A DNA stretch of 18,681 nt from Elusimicrobiota bacterium. Its GTDB lineage: Bacteria > Elusimicrobiota > Elusimicrobia > Elusimicrobiales > UBA9959. The notes beneath the pieces are model-generated. The model was not told where the DNA came from, did not search any database, and worked only from the letters and a program-made list of their open reading frames with translations. Positions 7,648 through 14,997 of the stretch are shown piece after piece (within the stretch, counting starts at the first letter, position 1; every line of letters starts with the position of its first letter). Made by a program: the position numbers and the translations under genes. The stretch is taken from contig DAOWGR010000044.1 of assembly GCA_030637365.1 (NCBI GenBank), positions 1 to 18,681 on the forward strand, in the 5' to 3' direction.

Positions 7648-7720
7648 GCCGAGGTGGCTCAATTGGTAGAGCAATCGCTTCGTAAGCGATAGGTTGTGGG
7701 TTCAAGTCCCATCCTCGGCT
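7648..7720 (+). tRNA. tRNA-Thr (anticodon CGT)
   Basis: A full cloverleaf can be drawn by hand over 73 nt. The 7-bp acceptor stem GCCGAGG/CCTCGGC is perfect. The D arm is GCTC/GAGC with loop AATTGGTA, the anticodon stem ATCGC/GCGAT has loop TTCGTAA, the variable loop has 5 nt, and the T arm is GTGGG/CCCAT with loop TTCAAGT. Anticodon CGT reads ACG (Thr), and G1-C72 with C2-G71 agree with known bacterial threonine identity. The discriminator is T and CCA is not encoded, so the end must be added enzymatically. No tRNA neighbours are visible, and I see no copy of the 3' end elsewhere in the window that would suggest an integrated island. Confidence 0.96.
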
Positions 7721-7722
7721 TT

Positions 7723-7790
7723 TTATTATTCGCGCATTGCGCGGGATAATAAACCCGCCGACGCAGTAGTGGCGGGTATTAAGTGTTTTT
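7723..7790 (+). terminator. Two stacked hairpins after the tRNA, probable terminator
   Basis: Hairpin 1 is TTATTAT and CGCGC against GCGCG and ATAATAA (7723-7752), with a T/GG internal bulge and ATT loop. Hairpin 2 starts at the next base: ACCCGCC (7753-7759) against GGCGGGT (7771-7777), with TTTTT at 7786-7790. The T-run sits 8 nt past the stem, so termination is plausible but not textbook. Confidence 0.5.
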
Positions 7791-7810
7791 AACAATGTTT
7801 TTTATTTTTT

Positions 7811-7880
7811 GTGATTTGTGGATTGGAATTTATTTAGAATTTAGATATTGAATTTTATTTAGGATTTGTATTTTTGGATT
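7811..7880 (+). repeat. Degenerate 7-nt-period T-rich repeat
   Basis: Reading from 7811 in steps of seven gives ten related T-rich units, including GTGATTT, GTGGATT, GGAATTT, ATTTAGA twice in a row (7832-7845), TAGGATT and TTGGATT. The array ends 9 nt before the start codon at 7890 and occupies the place where a promoter and RBS for that gene would be expected. Confidence 0.5.
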
Positions 7881-7889
7881 TAATAAGTT

Positions 7890-10295
7890 ATGTCAAAAAA
7901 CACAAATAGGCAATATGAGGAATTTTCAGATATAAAACAAGCCAATGGCGTGTTTTTTACCAGAAAAGTGATATGGACATGGTTGCCTTTGTTATATCTT
8001 TTAATCGCGGATACATTCTATCTAAGAACCTATGATTCCGCTCAAATTAAAATAACCCTGCTTCAAATGGGCGGAATTTCTCTTATTGGATTATGGGTAA
8101 GTTTGCTTATCCTTGAAGGGCGAAAGGCGTTTAGAAAAGAAGATTTTGTTTTATTGGCGCCGTTTTTCGCTTATTTGCTTTATAATATCGTTTCATTTGT
8201 TCATGCTCCGTATAAAGGGCCGAGCATAGACGATTTCCTGCGCTATACCCTTTATATGTCGGTGTCTCTCATAGTCATACGGGAATTTAGCGTAAGAGCT
8301 ATTGAAAAACTGACCAAGTATCTTATCATTGCCGCCGCCATAGCCATACTATACGGTTTTGTTCAGTGGATGGATATTATGTTTTTTCCGCCCAAAGATG
8401 TGGGGCCGGGCCTTGATCCTTTTGTGTGGCGGAGAGCGTTTGGAACCCGCGTTTTTTCCACTTATGGAAACCCTAATTTTTTTGGCAATTTCTTGGTTAT
8501 CATGTTGCCCATATTGTTTACTCAATATCTTAAGAAACGCTCAATTTATCTTATTCCGTTGATGGCGCTTGATTTATTGTGTTTATACGGCACAGGCACC
8601 AAAGGAGCTTGGCTCGGCTTTGGCATATCGGCTTTTATTTTCGCTGTTTTTTACGGTTACTTTTTTATGCGGGAAAAATTCAAAGTGGGGAAACTTAAGT
8701 TTATCTTATTTTCCGCGGCCTTACCCGTTTGTGCTTTTATTATGGTGGTAACATATTCTTATAAGCGGCCCGCATCCGTCAATTTTCGGGTGGCCACTTG
8801 GCTTTCTTCATGGGAAATAATAGAGACTCATCCGTTTGTCGGCAGTGGCGTGGGCGGTTTTAAAGTTTTGTATCCCGCCTTTAGGCGACCGATAATATTT
8901 CATATTGAAGGAAAGCATAATACGGAGACGGATCATTCCGAGAATGAATTTATTGAACAGTGGATGGATCATGGCATAATAGGTTTCGGTATTTTTTTAT
9001 GGATTATAGCTTTTGCAACTATTGTCAGCTTAAGAAGTTTGGGAGTATTAACTGAAAATTTAAAGGGAGCGCGGCCTCCGCCGATTGCGTATGATCTTCT
9101 TGGATACACGGTCGCTTTGCTCGGAATGCTGGCTCATAATTCCGTGGATGTAAGCATGCGCTTTGTTTCATCGGGAGTTTTTTTAGGGCTTCTGCCCGGA
9201 GTTATTATAAACTTATCGCGAGGAAACGCTTTATGGGAATTACACTATAAAGACAAAGAGCATGCTGAAATTGAATCAAATTCCGAGAATAATTCCGCTT
9301 ATAACTTTTTTATGTGGACTTTTAAGATTCTCGCGGTCGGAGCTTTCATATATTTCGCTTTTTTGCTGATTAGCGAATTTTCATCTTTACAAGGGCCGCT
9401 CAGAAGCAATAGCAGGTCGGGGGAAAGCCTGCAATGGTTTTTATCATGGACTATCCTGCTTGGAATCACGGGCTTTCTTACATATTCTTTTATTAGAATA
9501 ATTTTGGAAGGTTTTTCCATTGCGGTGCCGATAGCGCTGATTATCATGCTTTTTCCTCTTTATTATTTTTGGGGATATTTTAAAGCGGATATACATCATA
9601 ATATGGCGATATTTTTCTCAAAGCAGAATAAATGGGAGAACGCCATAAATCATTACGCGAAGGTAAACGGCTTCAATCCTTATTTTATTATGCCGTACTA
9701 TTTCACGGGAAATGTTTTTAATGACAGGCTTGATATGAAGAGGCAGTATAAGCCGGAATGGGGCGATAAGAATGACGAGGCGAGAACCGATTATGAAAGA
9801 GCTATGGCTCGTTATGAGAAAGTCAGAAAGATAGCGCCCAATTATGTGCAAATGCATCATCAAGTGGGTTTATTGTATATGAAAATGTCGGATCATATGA
9901 ATCGGCAGTCAAAACATAAAGAAGCTCAAAAATTTTTGGATATGGCGCAAGCCAGATTTAATCTATACCATAATTTAGACTCCGTTTTTCCGTTCAATTA
10001 TTTCAGAAAAGCGCAAATACACATATTTCGCAAGGAATACAAAAAAGCCGAACAGGAATATTTTTATTACATAAACGCTCCCGAATGCCATATAGACGGG
10101 CATAAGCATGAAACTCATCAAGTTTATTTTAATTTGGGCAATTTAAGGTATATAATGGGCAATATCGGGCAGGCGATAAAGGATTATGAAAAAGCCTTGG
10201 AACTTAAACCGGATTTTGCTCCCGCAATACGAAACCTTAAAGCGTTAAAAGGCAGGCAAAGAGCGGCAGGTGTTAATAGGCGAAGTAAGGATTAA
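7890..10295 (+). CDS. Wzy_C (O-antigen ligase family) membrane protein with TPR tail
   Basis: This 801-residue polytopic protein belongs to the O-antigen ligase/polymerase/oligosaccharyltransferase superfamily, which moves glycans from undecaprenyl diphosphate on the periplasmic side. About 12-14 hydrophobic segments fill residues 30-560. Family marks are STYGNPNF (190-197), GTKGAWLGFG, and the large-loop motifs VGSGVGGF and DHSENEF (His349), followed by HGIIGFG. The last part, about 570-785, is soluble and helical, with a clear TPR at 758-785 and weaker repeats before it. No good Shine-Dalgarno precedes the ATG. Sequence alone cannot tell a lipid A-core ligase, a Wzy polymerase and a PglL/PilO-like protein glycosyltransferase apart. 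The TPR tail and the pilus-like genes 4.7 kb downstream make protein or surface-polymer modification worth considering. Confidence 0.88.
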   Translation: MSKNTNRQYEEFSDIKQANGVFFTRKVIWTWLPLLYLLIADTFYLRTYDSAQIKITLLQMGGISLIGLWVSLLILEGRKAFRKEDFVLLAPFFAYLLYNIVSFVHAPYKGPSIDDFLRYTLYMSVSLIVIREFSVRAIEKLTKYLIIAAAIAILYGFVQWMDIMFFPPKDVGPGLDPFVWRRAFGTRVFSTYGNPNFFGNFLVIMLPILFTQYLKKRSIYLIPLMALDLLCLYGTGTKGAWLGFGISAFIFAVFYGYFFMREKFKVGKLKFILFSAALPVCAFIMVVTYSYKRPASVNFRVATWLSSWEIIETHPFVGSGVGGFKVLYPAFRRPIIFHIEGKHNTETDHSENEFIEQWMDHGIIGFGIFLWIIAFATIVSLRSLGVLTENLKGARPPPIAYDLLGYTVALLGMLAHNSVDVSMRFVSSGVFLGLLPGVIINLSRGNALWELHYKDKEHAEIESNSENNSAYNFFMWTFKILAVGAFIYFAFLLISEFSSLQGPLRSNSRSGESLQWFLSWTILLGITGFLTYSFIRIILEGFSIAVPIALIIMLFPLYYFWGYFKADIHHNMAIFFSKQNKWENAINHYAKVNGFNPYFIMPYYFTGNVFNDRLDMKRQYKPEWGDKNDEARTDYERAMARYEKVRKIAPNYVQMHHQVGLLYMKMSDHMNRQSKHKEAQKFLDMAQARFNLYHNLDSVFPFNYFRKAQIHIFRKEYKKAEQEYFYYINAPECHIDGHKHETHQVYFNLGNLRYIMGNIGQAIKDYEKALELKPDFAPAIRNLKALKGRQRAAGVNRRSKD

Positions 10296-10311
10296 GCGAA
10301 TTATGAATTTT

Positions 10312-10330
10312 CGCCAATGATTTATTGGCG
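10312..10330 (+). other. Short perfect hairpin between the two Wzy_C genes
   Basis: CGCCAAT and ATTGGCG pair over 7 bp with loop GATTT. It starts 17 nt after the stop of the first gene and has no T-run after it. It may protect or process the transcript end. Confidence 0.5.
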
Positions 10331-10366
10331 TGGCAAAGCTCTGCAAATGTAGATTACAAATTCCGT

Positions 10367-10372
10367 TATAAT
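10367..10372 (+). promoter_or_regulatory. Perfect -10 element directly upstream of the second Wzy_C gene
   Basis: TATAAT ends 8 nt before the ATG at 10381, so transcription from it would start within a base or two of the start codon. No good -35 lies at 16-18 nt; CTGCAA at 10341 is too far. There is no Shine-Dalgarno, so a leaderless mRNA is possible. Confidence 0.4.
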
Positions 10373-10380
10373 AAATTAAA

Positions 10381-13065
10381 ATGTTTGAATTTTTTTATAA
10401 AAACCGTCTTTTAAATATAATGGGAGCCTTGTTTTTTACGGCGGTGTTTTTTGTTTCTCCCCTGATTTTTTTTACGGATCTTACCAGAAATCCTTATTAT
10501 TTTCAAATCACTTTGCTCAATATATCCATTTTGGCGATATTTATATCCGCCGTTATAGCCAATTATAAAAACGGCGGACTCTTGATATCCAGAAATATTC
10601 TTAATTTGCCTTTCATTATTTTGATTTTTATTTTTTTGCTTAGCTCTCTTTACTCTTTGTTTAATCATAATGACTTTTTTCATCCCGCCATGATAAGCGA
10701 GTCTTTTAAAAAGGGGATTTTCACCATTGTAAATTGTTTTTTTGTTTTTTATATTTCTCAGAATATTCCTTTTGGAAAAACGCTTGAAAAAAAAGATTTG
10801 TTCAAATGGACGATGTTTTTTGTTTTATGGTCGTTATTATGGCTTCTTTATCCAACATTAAAAAGCGGAATGATTTCCAAGATTTGGGATCCTTATGGCG
10901 GGATTTTGTGGATAATCGCGATAATAACGGTAATGAGATTTTTAAAAAAATTCCGCCAGCAAAGTTTTATTCTTTTGGCTTTAATTGTTTGTTCAATCGC
11001 GTCCGTTTACGGGATATTGCAATATTTTCAGATTGAATTAATATGGAAAAAAACGCTTAGTCCGTACGGCAACAGGTCGGTTTCCACTTTCGGCAATCCC
11101 AATTTCATATCTTCGTTTATCGTGATGCTGTTTCCGATAGTGACGGCGTATCTTTTGAGATCAAAGACTTTGTTTGAAAAGCTTTTTTACGCTTTTATTT
11201 TTTTAACTTATGAGGGAATGCTTCTTTCAAGCCTTACAAGATCGTCATGGATTGGAGCCTTCGCGGGAATTGTTTTTATTTTCGGGTTTAAAGAAATCAG
11301 AGATAAATTCGCGGAAAACAGGAAATTCACTTATCCGTTTTTAATTATAGTTTTAACCTGTTTGTTCTTTTGGCCAAGCGAAAATTTAAAGCCTTTTAGC
11401 TCCGGAATGGTGGACAGAGTTTCAGAAGGCGCTTTTGGAACCGTTTCAAGTAAAAAAATAAGCCTTAATGTTGAAAAGGATAATGTTTATCCTTCCCTTC
11501 ATCAAAGATTGCTTATCTGGTCGTCCGCCTGGCAAATGGGTTTGGAGAATCCCGCGCTTGGCAAAGGATGGGGAAATTTTGAATTGTTTTATCCGTTTTA
11601 TCAGGGGCCTTTGCTTGGGAACTTTGAGGGCATTCGGGACTTAAGAACGCATGCCAATAACGCGCATAATGAAATTTTGGAATTATGGTCTCAAACGGGA
11701 ATTATCGGTTTTGGAATTTATATTTGGATGTTTTTGACGCTTTTAGTTTGCTTTGTAAAATTTTATAAAAAAGCGGCGTATGAGGACAGATATTTGACTA
11801 TTCCCTTTTTGGCGGCTTTAAGCGGAATGTTTATTGATAATATGCTGAATGTTTCGCTTCATTTTGCCGTGCCCGCGTTTTTATTTTGGTGGATAGTCGG
11901 CGCATTATCTTTAAAATTATCTTCACCTGACGGCAATCCCAAATATCTTGCCGCAATACCCCCGCTTCTTTTATCCCGCCATGCCAAGCAAGTTGGTTCG
12001 GCGGAAATGCCGAATTATGATAAAAGAGGCGGAGGGGCGAATTTTAATAAAAATATCATAAAGCTTATTTCCATTTTGCTTGTTTTTCTTTGTTTTGGCG
12101 GTATTTATCATTGGCGTTCTCAATTTATGCGCGAAATTCATTATTTTAAGGGTTTTAAGCTTATGCGCAAAGGACGCTTTTCTCAAGCGGCCAATGAGCT
12201 GAATAAGGCGCATAATTATCACGGCAGAGAAGTAAACGGCAATTATGAATTGGCGAACGCTTATGTCAAGATGAAGGATTATTCAAAAGCGCAATGGGCT
12301 TATAAAGAGTCTCTTAAGTCCAATTGCGGCTATGATGAAATATTTTTTAATTTTGCCGTTGTTAATAAAAAGCTTAAGAACTTTGATTTGGCTTTGGAAA
12401 ATATAAAAATGTCCGTTTTGATAAACCCGATAAATATCACAAATTACACCGCTATCGCGGAGATATTCATGTCCGATACCGAAAAATATTCAAAAGAAGG
12501 AATACTTTTTTTTGAAAACGCTTCGCGTATTTTTCCTTTCAATGTGAATATAATCAATACTCTGGGTTATTTTTTAACCATTGAGAAAAAATATAAGCGG
12601 GCCAAAGAAGTTTATGCTCGAGGGGTAAAGATTAATCCGGCGAATAAGATGCTTGTTTCAAATTTAAAAATGGTCGTGGCGCGCTTAAAAATAAAAAACG
12701 ATTCCGATATTCAATGGCTTATTCGGTATGAAAATCTGGAAAACAGGCTTAAAAAAAACAATTACGCGAAAGGTTCTTTACGATTGGTTGACGAACTTTT
12801 GCAAGAGGCTCCATACAGCGCGGCGGCCATGTATTTGAAATCCAAAATTTTATTCGATAGGGGAGAATATTTTTTAAGCGGAAAATGTTTGAAGGAAATT
12901 TTGAAAATTAATCCTAAAAATGCGGACGCGCGTTACGGTCTTGGAATTATATTTGAAAAAGAGGGGAATTGCGCGGCCGCTAAAAAAGAATTTATTGAAG
13001 TTTTAAGATCTAATCCCGGCAACAATGCCATAAAGGCGCGGCTAAAAAAAATGCCGTGCCAGTAG
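10381..13065 (+). CDS. Second Wzy_C (O-antigen ligase family) membrane protein with TPR tail
   Basis: This 894-residue divergent paralogue of the gene at 7890 has the same architecture. Multiple TM segments (about 10-510) carry STFGNPNF (Asn239-Pro240-Asn241), the LTRSSWIGA segment, LGKGWGNFE, and the loop motif AHNEILELW (His429) followed by TGIIGFG. Another TM lies about 560-577, and several TPR units follow about 580-890, ending just before the stop. Residues about 526-556, in the loop between two TM segments, are encoded by a long palindrome with odd composition (see the repeat at 11959) and have no counterpart in the first copy. No Shine-Dalgarno is visible. It should act on lipid-linked glycans at the periplasmic face; whether as ligase, polymerase or protein glycosyltransferase is open. 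A bulged hairpin follows the stop. Confidence 0.88.
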   Translation: MFEFFYKNRLLNIMGALFFTAVFFVSPLIFFTDLTRNPYYFQITLLNISILAIFISAVIANYKNGGLLISRNILNLPFIILIFIFLLSSLYSLFNHNDFFHPAMISESFKKGIFTIVNCFFVFYISQNIPFGKTLEKKDLFKWTMFFVLWSLLWLLYPTLKSGMISKIWDPYGGILWIIAIITVMRFLKKFRQQSFILLALIVCSIASVYGILQYFQIELIWKKTLSPYGNRSVSTFGNPNFISSFIVMLFPIVTAYLLRSKTLFEKLFYAFIFLTYEGMLLSSLTRSSWIGAFAGIVFIFGFKEIRDKFAENRKFTYPFLIIVLTCLFFWPSENLKPFSSGMVDRVSEGAFGTVSSKKISLNVEKDNVYPSLHQRLLIWSSAWQMGLENPALGKGWGNFELFYPFYQGPLLGNFEGIRDLRTHANNAHNEILELWSQTGIIGFGIYIWMFLTLLVCFVKFYKKAAYEDRYLTIPFLAALSGMFIDNMLNVSLHFAVPAFLFWWIVGALSLKLSSPDGNPKYLAAIPPLLLSRHAKQVGSAEMPNYDKRGGGANFNKNIIKLISILLVFLCFGGIYHWRSQFMREIHYFKGFKLMRKGRFSQAANELNKAHNYHGREVNGNYELANAYVKMKDYSKAQWAYKESLKSNCGYDEIFFNFAVVNKKLKNFDLALENIKMSVLINPINITNYTAIAEIFMSDTEKYSKEGILFFENASRIFPFNVNIINTLGYFLTIEKKYKRAKEVYARGVKINPANKMLVSNLKMVVARLKIKNDSDIQWLIRYENLENRLKKNNYAKGSLRLVDELLQEAPYSAAAMYLKSKILFDRGEYFLSGKCLKEILKINPKNADARYGLGIIFEKEGNCAAAKKEFIEVLRSNPGNNAIKARLKKMPCQ
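11959..12035 (+). repeat. In-frame palindromic element inside the second Wzy_C gene
   Basis: The outer arms 11959-11975 and 12019-12035 pair over 17 positions with one mismatch and one G-U; the core TCTTTTATC/GATAAAAGA (11967-11975, 12019-12027) is perfect. Nested inside is CCGCC/GGCGG (11976-11980, 12000-12004), enclosing CCAA/TTGG (11984-11987, 11993-11996) around GCAAG. The reading frame runs through with no stop and gives a Pro/Leu/Ser/Gly-rich loop between two TM segments. It resembles in-frame palindromic elements such as those of Rickettsia in kind, though not by sequence comparison. Confidence 0.7.
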
Positions 13066-13107
13066 CAAGCTACAGAAGACAGCCTGCGGGCGGATAGCCC
13101 GCTGTAG
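13062..13107 (+). other. Bulged hairpin with an alternative fold at the second Wzy_C gene end
   Basis: GCGGGC/GCCCGC (13086-13091, 13097-13102, loop GGATA) stacks on CTACA/TGTAG (13070-13074, 13103-13107) with an 11-nt bulge on the left side. The CTAC segment can pair instead with GTAGC at 13062-13066, which includes the stop codon. There is no T-run. It may be a transcript-end structure or attenuator-like switch before the 13167 gene. Confidence 0.5.
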
Positions 13108-13166
13108 TAATATTTGCGTAACAATATGGTAATAATTAGGAAAGCATAGTAAGGTTAAATACTATT

Positions 13167-14903
13167 ATGAAAATGTCGAGAATAATGAAATATGTTTTGG
13201 TTCAAACTTTGCTTTGCTGTCTGCTTGTGTTTTCGGGAGATATCCGTCTAAACAGTCAAAGTCGGAAGTCTTATAACGGACTTAGCCGCAATATGGAACA
13301 AGCGATAAGGCTTTACCACAACGGTCAAGACAATGACGCGATGGACAGATTTATGGATATTTTGATTAAAGGAACGCCTTCCGAAAAATCCTTAGCCAAT
13401 GAATACATAAGCAGAATAACATTGCGGATGAATTCAGGCGTGTCATATCCGGGCGCGGCGGCAAAATCTTCTCCCGTCATGTATCACGATAATTCCGCGC
13501 CTTCGGCATCGGATGTTCCGCTTGGAATAAAGCAGGTTGACTCATATGAGGCGCGTAATGCGGAAGAAAGAAAAGAACTCATAAACAAAAGGATGAAATC
13601 CAAGATTAGCGTGATGAGAAGGGCTGTGCTGTTGAAGCTAAGCAGATCGAGAGCCGTCAAAATTTACATGGAGAAAAACATTCCGAAAGCTCTTTCTCTT
13701 AACACCAAATTTCTTTTTTCAAATGATATCTCGTTTAAAGCGGGGTCCACTCAAATTCTTGCCGATATCGCGGGGCTGTTGTTTGCCATGGGCAAAGCTC
13801 ATTGTCTTATTCTTCCGGATGGCACTATTGACGGCAATGTGAAAATTATAAATATCAGACGCGCCTTGGCTTTAAACGCGTTCCTTGTTGAGAGGGGAAT
13901 ATCCTCTTCCAGATTGGATGTTAATTTGATTGGTTCGGATATTGAACTCCCGTCCAATCTCAGAAACATAAAGGGATTGGTTATTATTTTTGATAATGAG
14001 ACGAAGTTTAATTTGGAGCCTCCAAAAAATTTAAAAAACAAGGCTCCTCAAATTTCTTTAGGCATATTTCCCACATCCATAGCCGCGTATGAAAACGAAG
14101 GCGCAATTATAGAGTTTTCGGTTTTTAAAACTCCTTTCGGTTCTCCGACATGGAAATTTCAAATATTTCAGGTTAGAGACAATAAAAGCATGTTTTTGGT
14201 GCGTGAGATTGACGGTCATGGCGCGCAATATCATCAAAGTTTTTGGAACGGCAAGAAGGATTTTTTCGGCGAAACTTATCCTTCCGGACAGTATATATTT
14301 GCGCTTAGAGCCACTAATGTGGAAGGCAAAGAATCCGTTACGCGGAAATTATTGCTTTTGAAAGACAGACCGGGAAAAAAGAAGCCGGTAAAAGTAAAAT
14401 CAAAAAACATTTTTTCCAAAGCTAAAAACGCCGAGTTAAAAAAAGAGCGCAGATACGCTTTTCAGAAGAAAAAAACAAGGGGGAATAGTTATAAAATCAG
14501 GCCAAAGGCCGATTTGAGCGCCGGTGTTAAACCTGAAAATTCTTTTCCGCCAGCCGGTGTTTCAACTAAAGAAGCTGTGGAACAGCAAACGGAATTCACC
14601 GGACATGTCAGTTACAAAATTTATTTTAAAAGCGGTTCAAACACCATAACATCAAACAGTAGAAAAAAACTTTTGCAGGTTGCAGATACAATGAATTATT
14701 ATCCCATGGCGAGAATTGAATTAATCGGTTACGCGTATTCGGGAGAACCCAATAGCGAGGCTATGGCTCAAAGCAGAGCTAATTTTGTTGTTTCTCAACT
14801 TTCGGGAAAATACGGGATTAAGAAAAGCAGGATAGACGCCACTACAAGCATTGTTGAGGTTCCCAAAAGCATAGTTGAAATTAAAATGCTTGGCAATAAT
14901 TAA
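13167..14903 (+). CDS. Exported protein with two OmpA-like domains and an Ig-like middle
   Basis: This 578-residue protein has an N-terminal hydrophobic segment (about 7-24, signal peptide or anchor) and a short helical TPR-like hairpin about 42-75. A first OmpA-like domain covers about 172-275 (Asp218 or Asp222 and Arg231/232 sit where OmpA binds diaminopimelate). A beta-rich middle about 295-400 resembles FlgD/Big-type folds (WNGKKDFFGE, YPSGQY), followed by a Lys-rich linker. A second OmpA-like domain covers about 477-575 (IYFKSGSNTI, AQSRANFV) and lacks the usual Asp of the GHTD motif. It is probably periplasmic and binds peptidoglycan. Its place 94 nt before the pil-like cluster suggests it anchors that machine. 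Only a weak AAGG precedes the ATG, and ATG 13173 is an alternative start. The OmpA calls are by pattern and the first domain is the more diverged. Confidence 0.75.
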   Translation: MKMSRIMKYVLVQTLLCCLLVFSGDIRLNSQSRKSYNGLSRNMEQAIRLYHNGQDNDAMDRFMDILIKGTPSEKSLANEYISRITLRMNSGVSYPGAAAKSSPVMYHDNSAPSASDVPLGIKQVDSYEARNAEERKELINKRMKSKISVMRRAVLLKLSRSRAVKIYMEKNIPKALSLNTKFLFSNDISFKAGSTQILADIAGLLFAMGKAHCLILPDGTIDGNVKIINIRRALALNAFLVERGISSSRLDVNLIGSDIELPSNLRNIKGLVIIFDNETKFNLEPPKNLKNKAPQISLGIFPTSIAAYENEGAIIEFSVFKTPFGSPTWKFQIFQVRDNKSMFLVREIDGHGAQYHQSFWNGKKDFFGETYPSGQYIFALRATNVEGKESVTRKLLLLKDRPGKKKPVKVKSKNIFSKAKNAELKKERRYAFQKKKTRGNSYKIRPKADLSAGVKPENSFPPAGVSTKEAVEQQTEFTGHVSYKIYFKSGSNTITSNSRKKLLQVADTMNYYPMARIELIGYAYSGEPNSEAMAQSRANFVVSQLSGKYGIKKSRIDATTSIVEVPKSIVEIKMLGNN

Positions 14904-14934
14904 GCTTAATTTGGCATTGTTAATCAAATTGCCC

Positions 14935-14980
14935 GCCGCCCTTTGTCAAATGGCATGGAAAATAAAGGGTGGCAAGTTTT
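14935..14980 (+). terminator. Hairpin with short T-run before the pilMN-like gene
   Basis: GCCGCCCTTT (14935-14944) pairs with AAAGGGTGGC (14964-14973) over 10 bp with one G-U and a 19-nt loop. AAGTTTT follows. It lies 18 nt before the next ATG, so it may end the upstream transcript or attenuate read-through. It has too few T residues for certainty. Confidence 0.5.
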
Positions 14981-14997
14981 GAACAAACGGTTGTTTT

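Noticed and set aside
7648..7720. tRNA as an integration site of a mobile island
   Set aside because: No integrase gene and no second copy of the tRNA 3' end were seen in the window.
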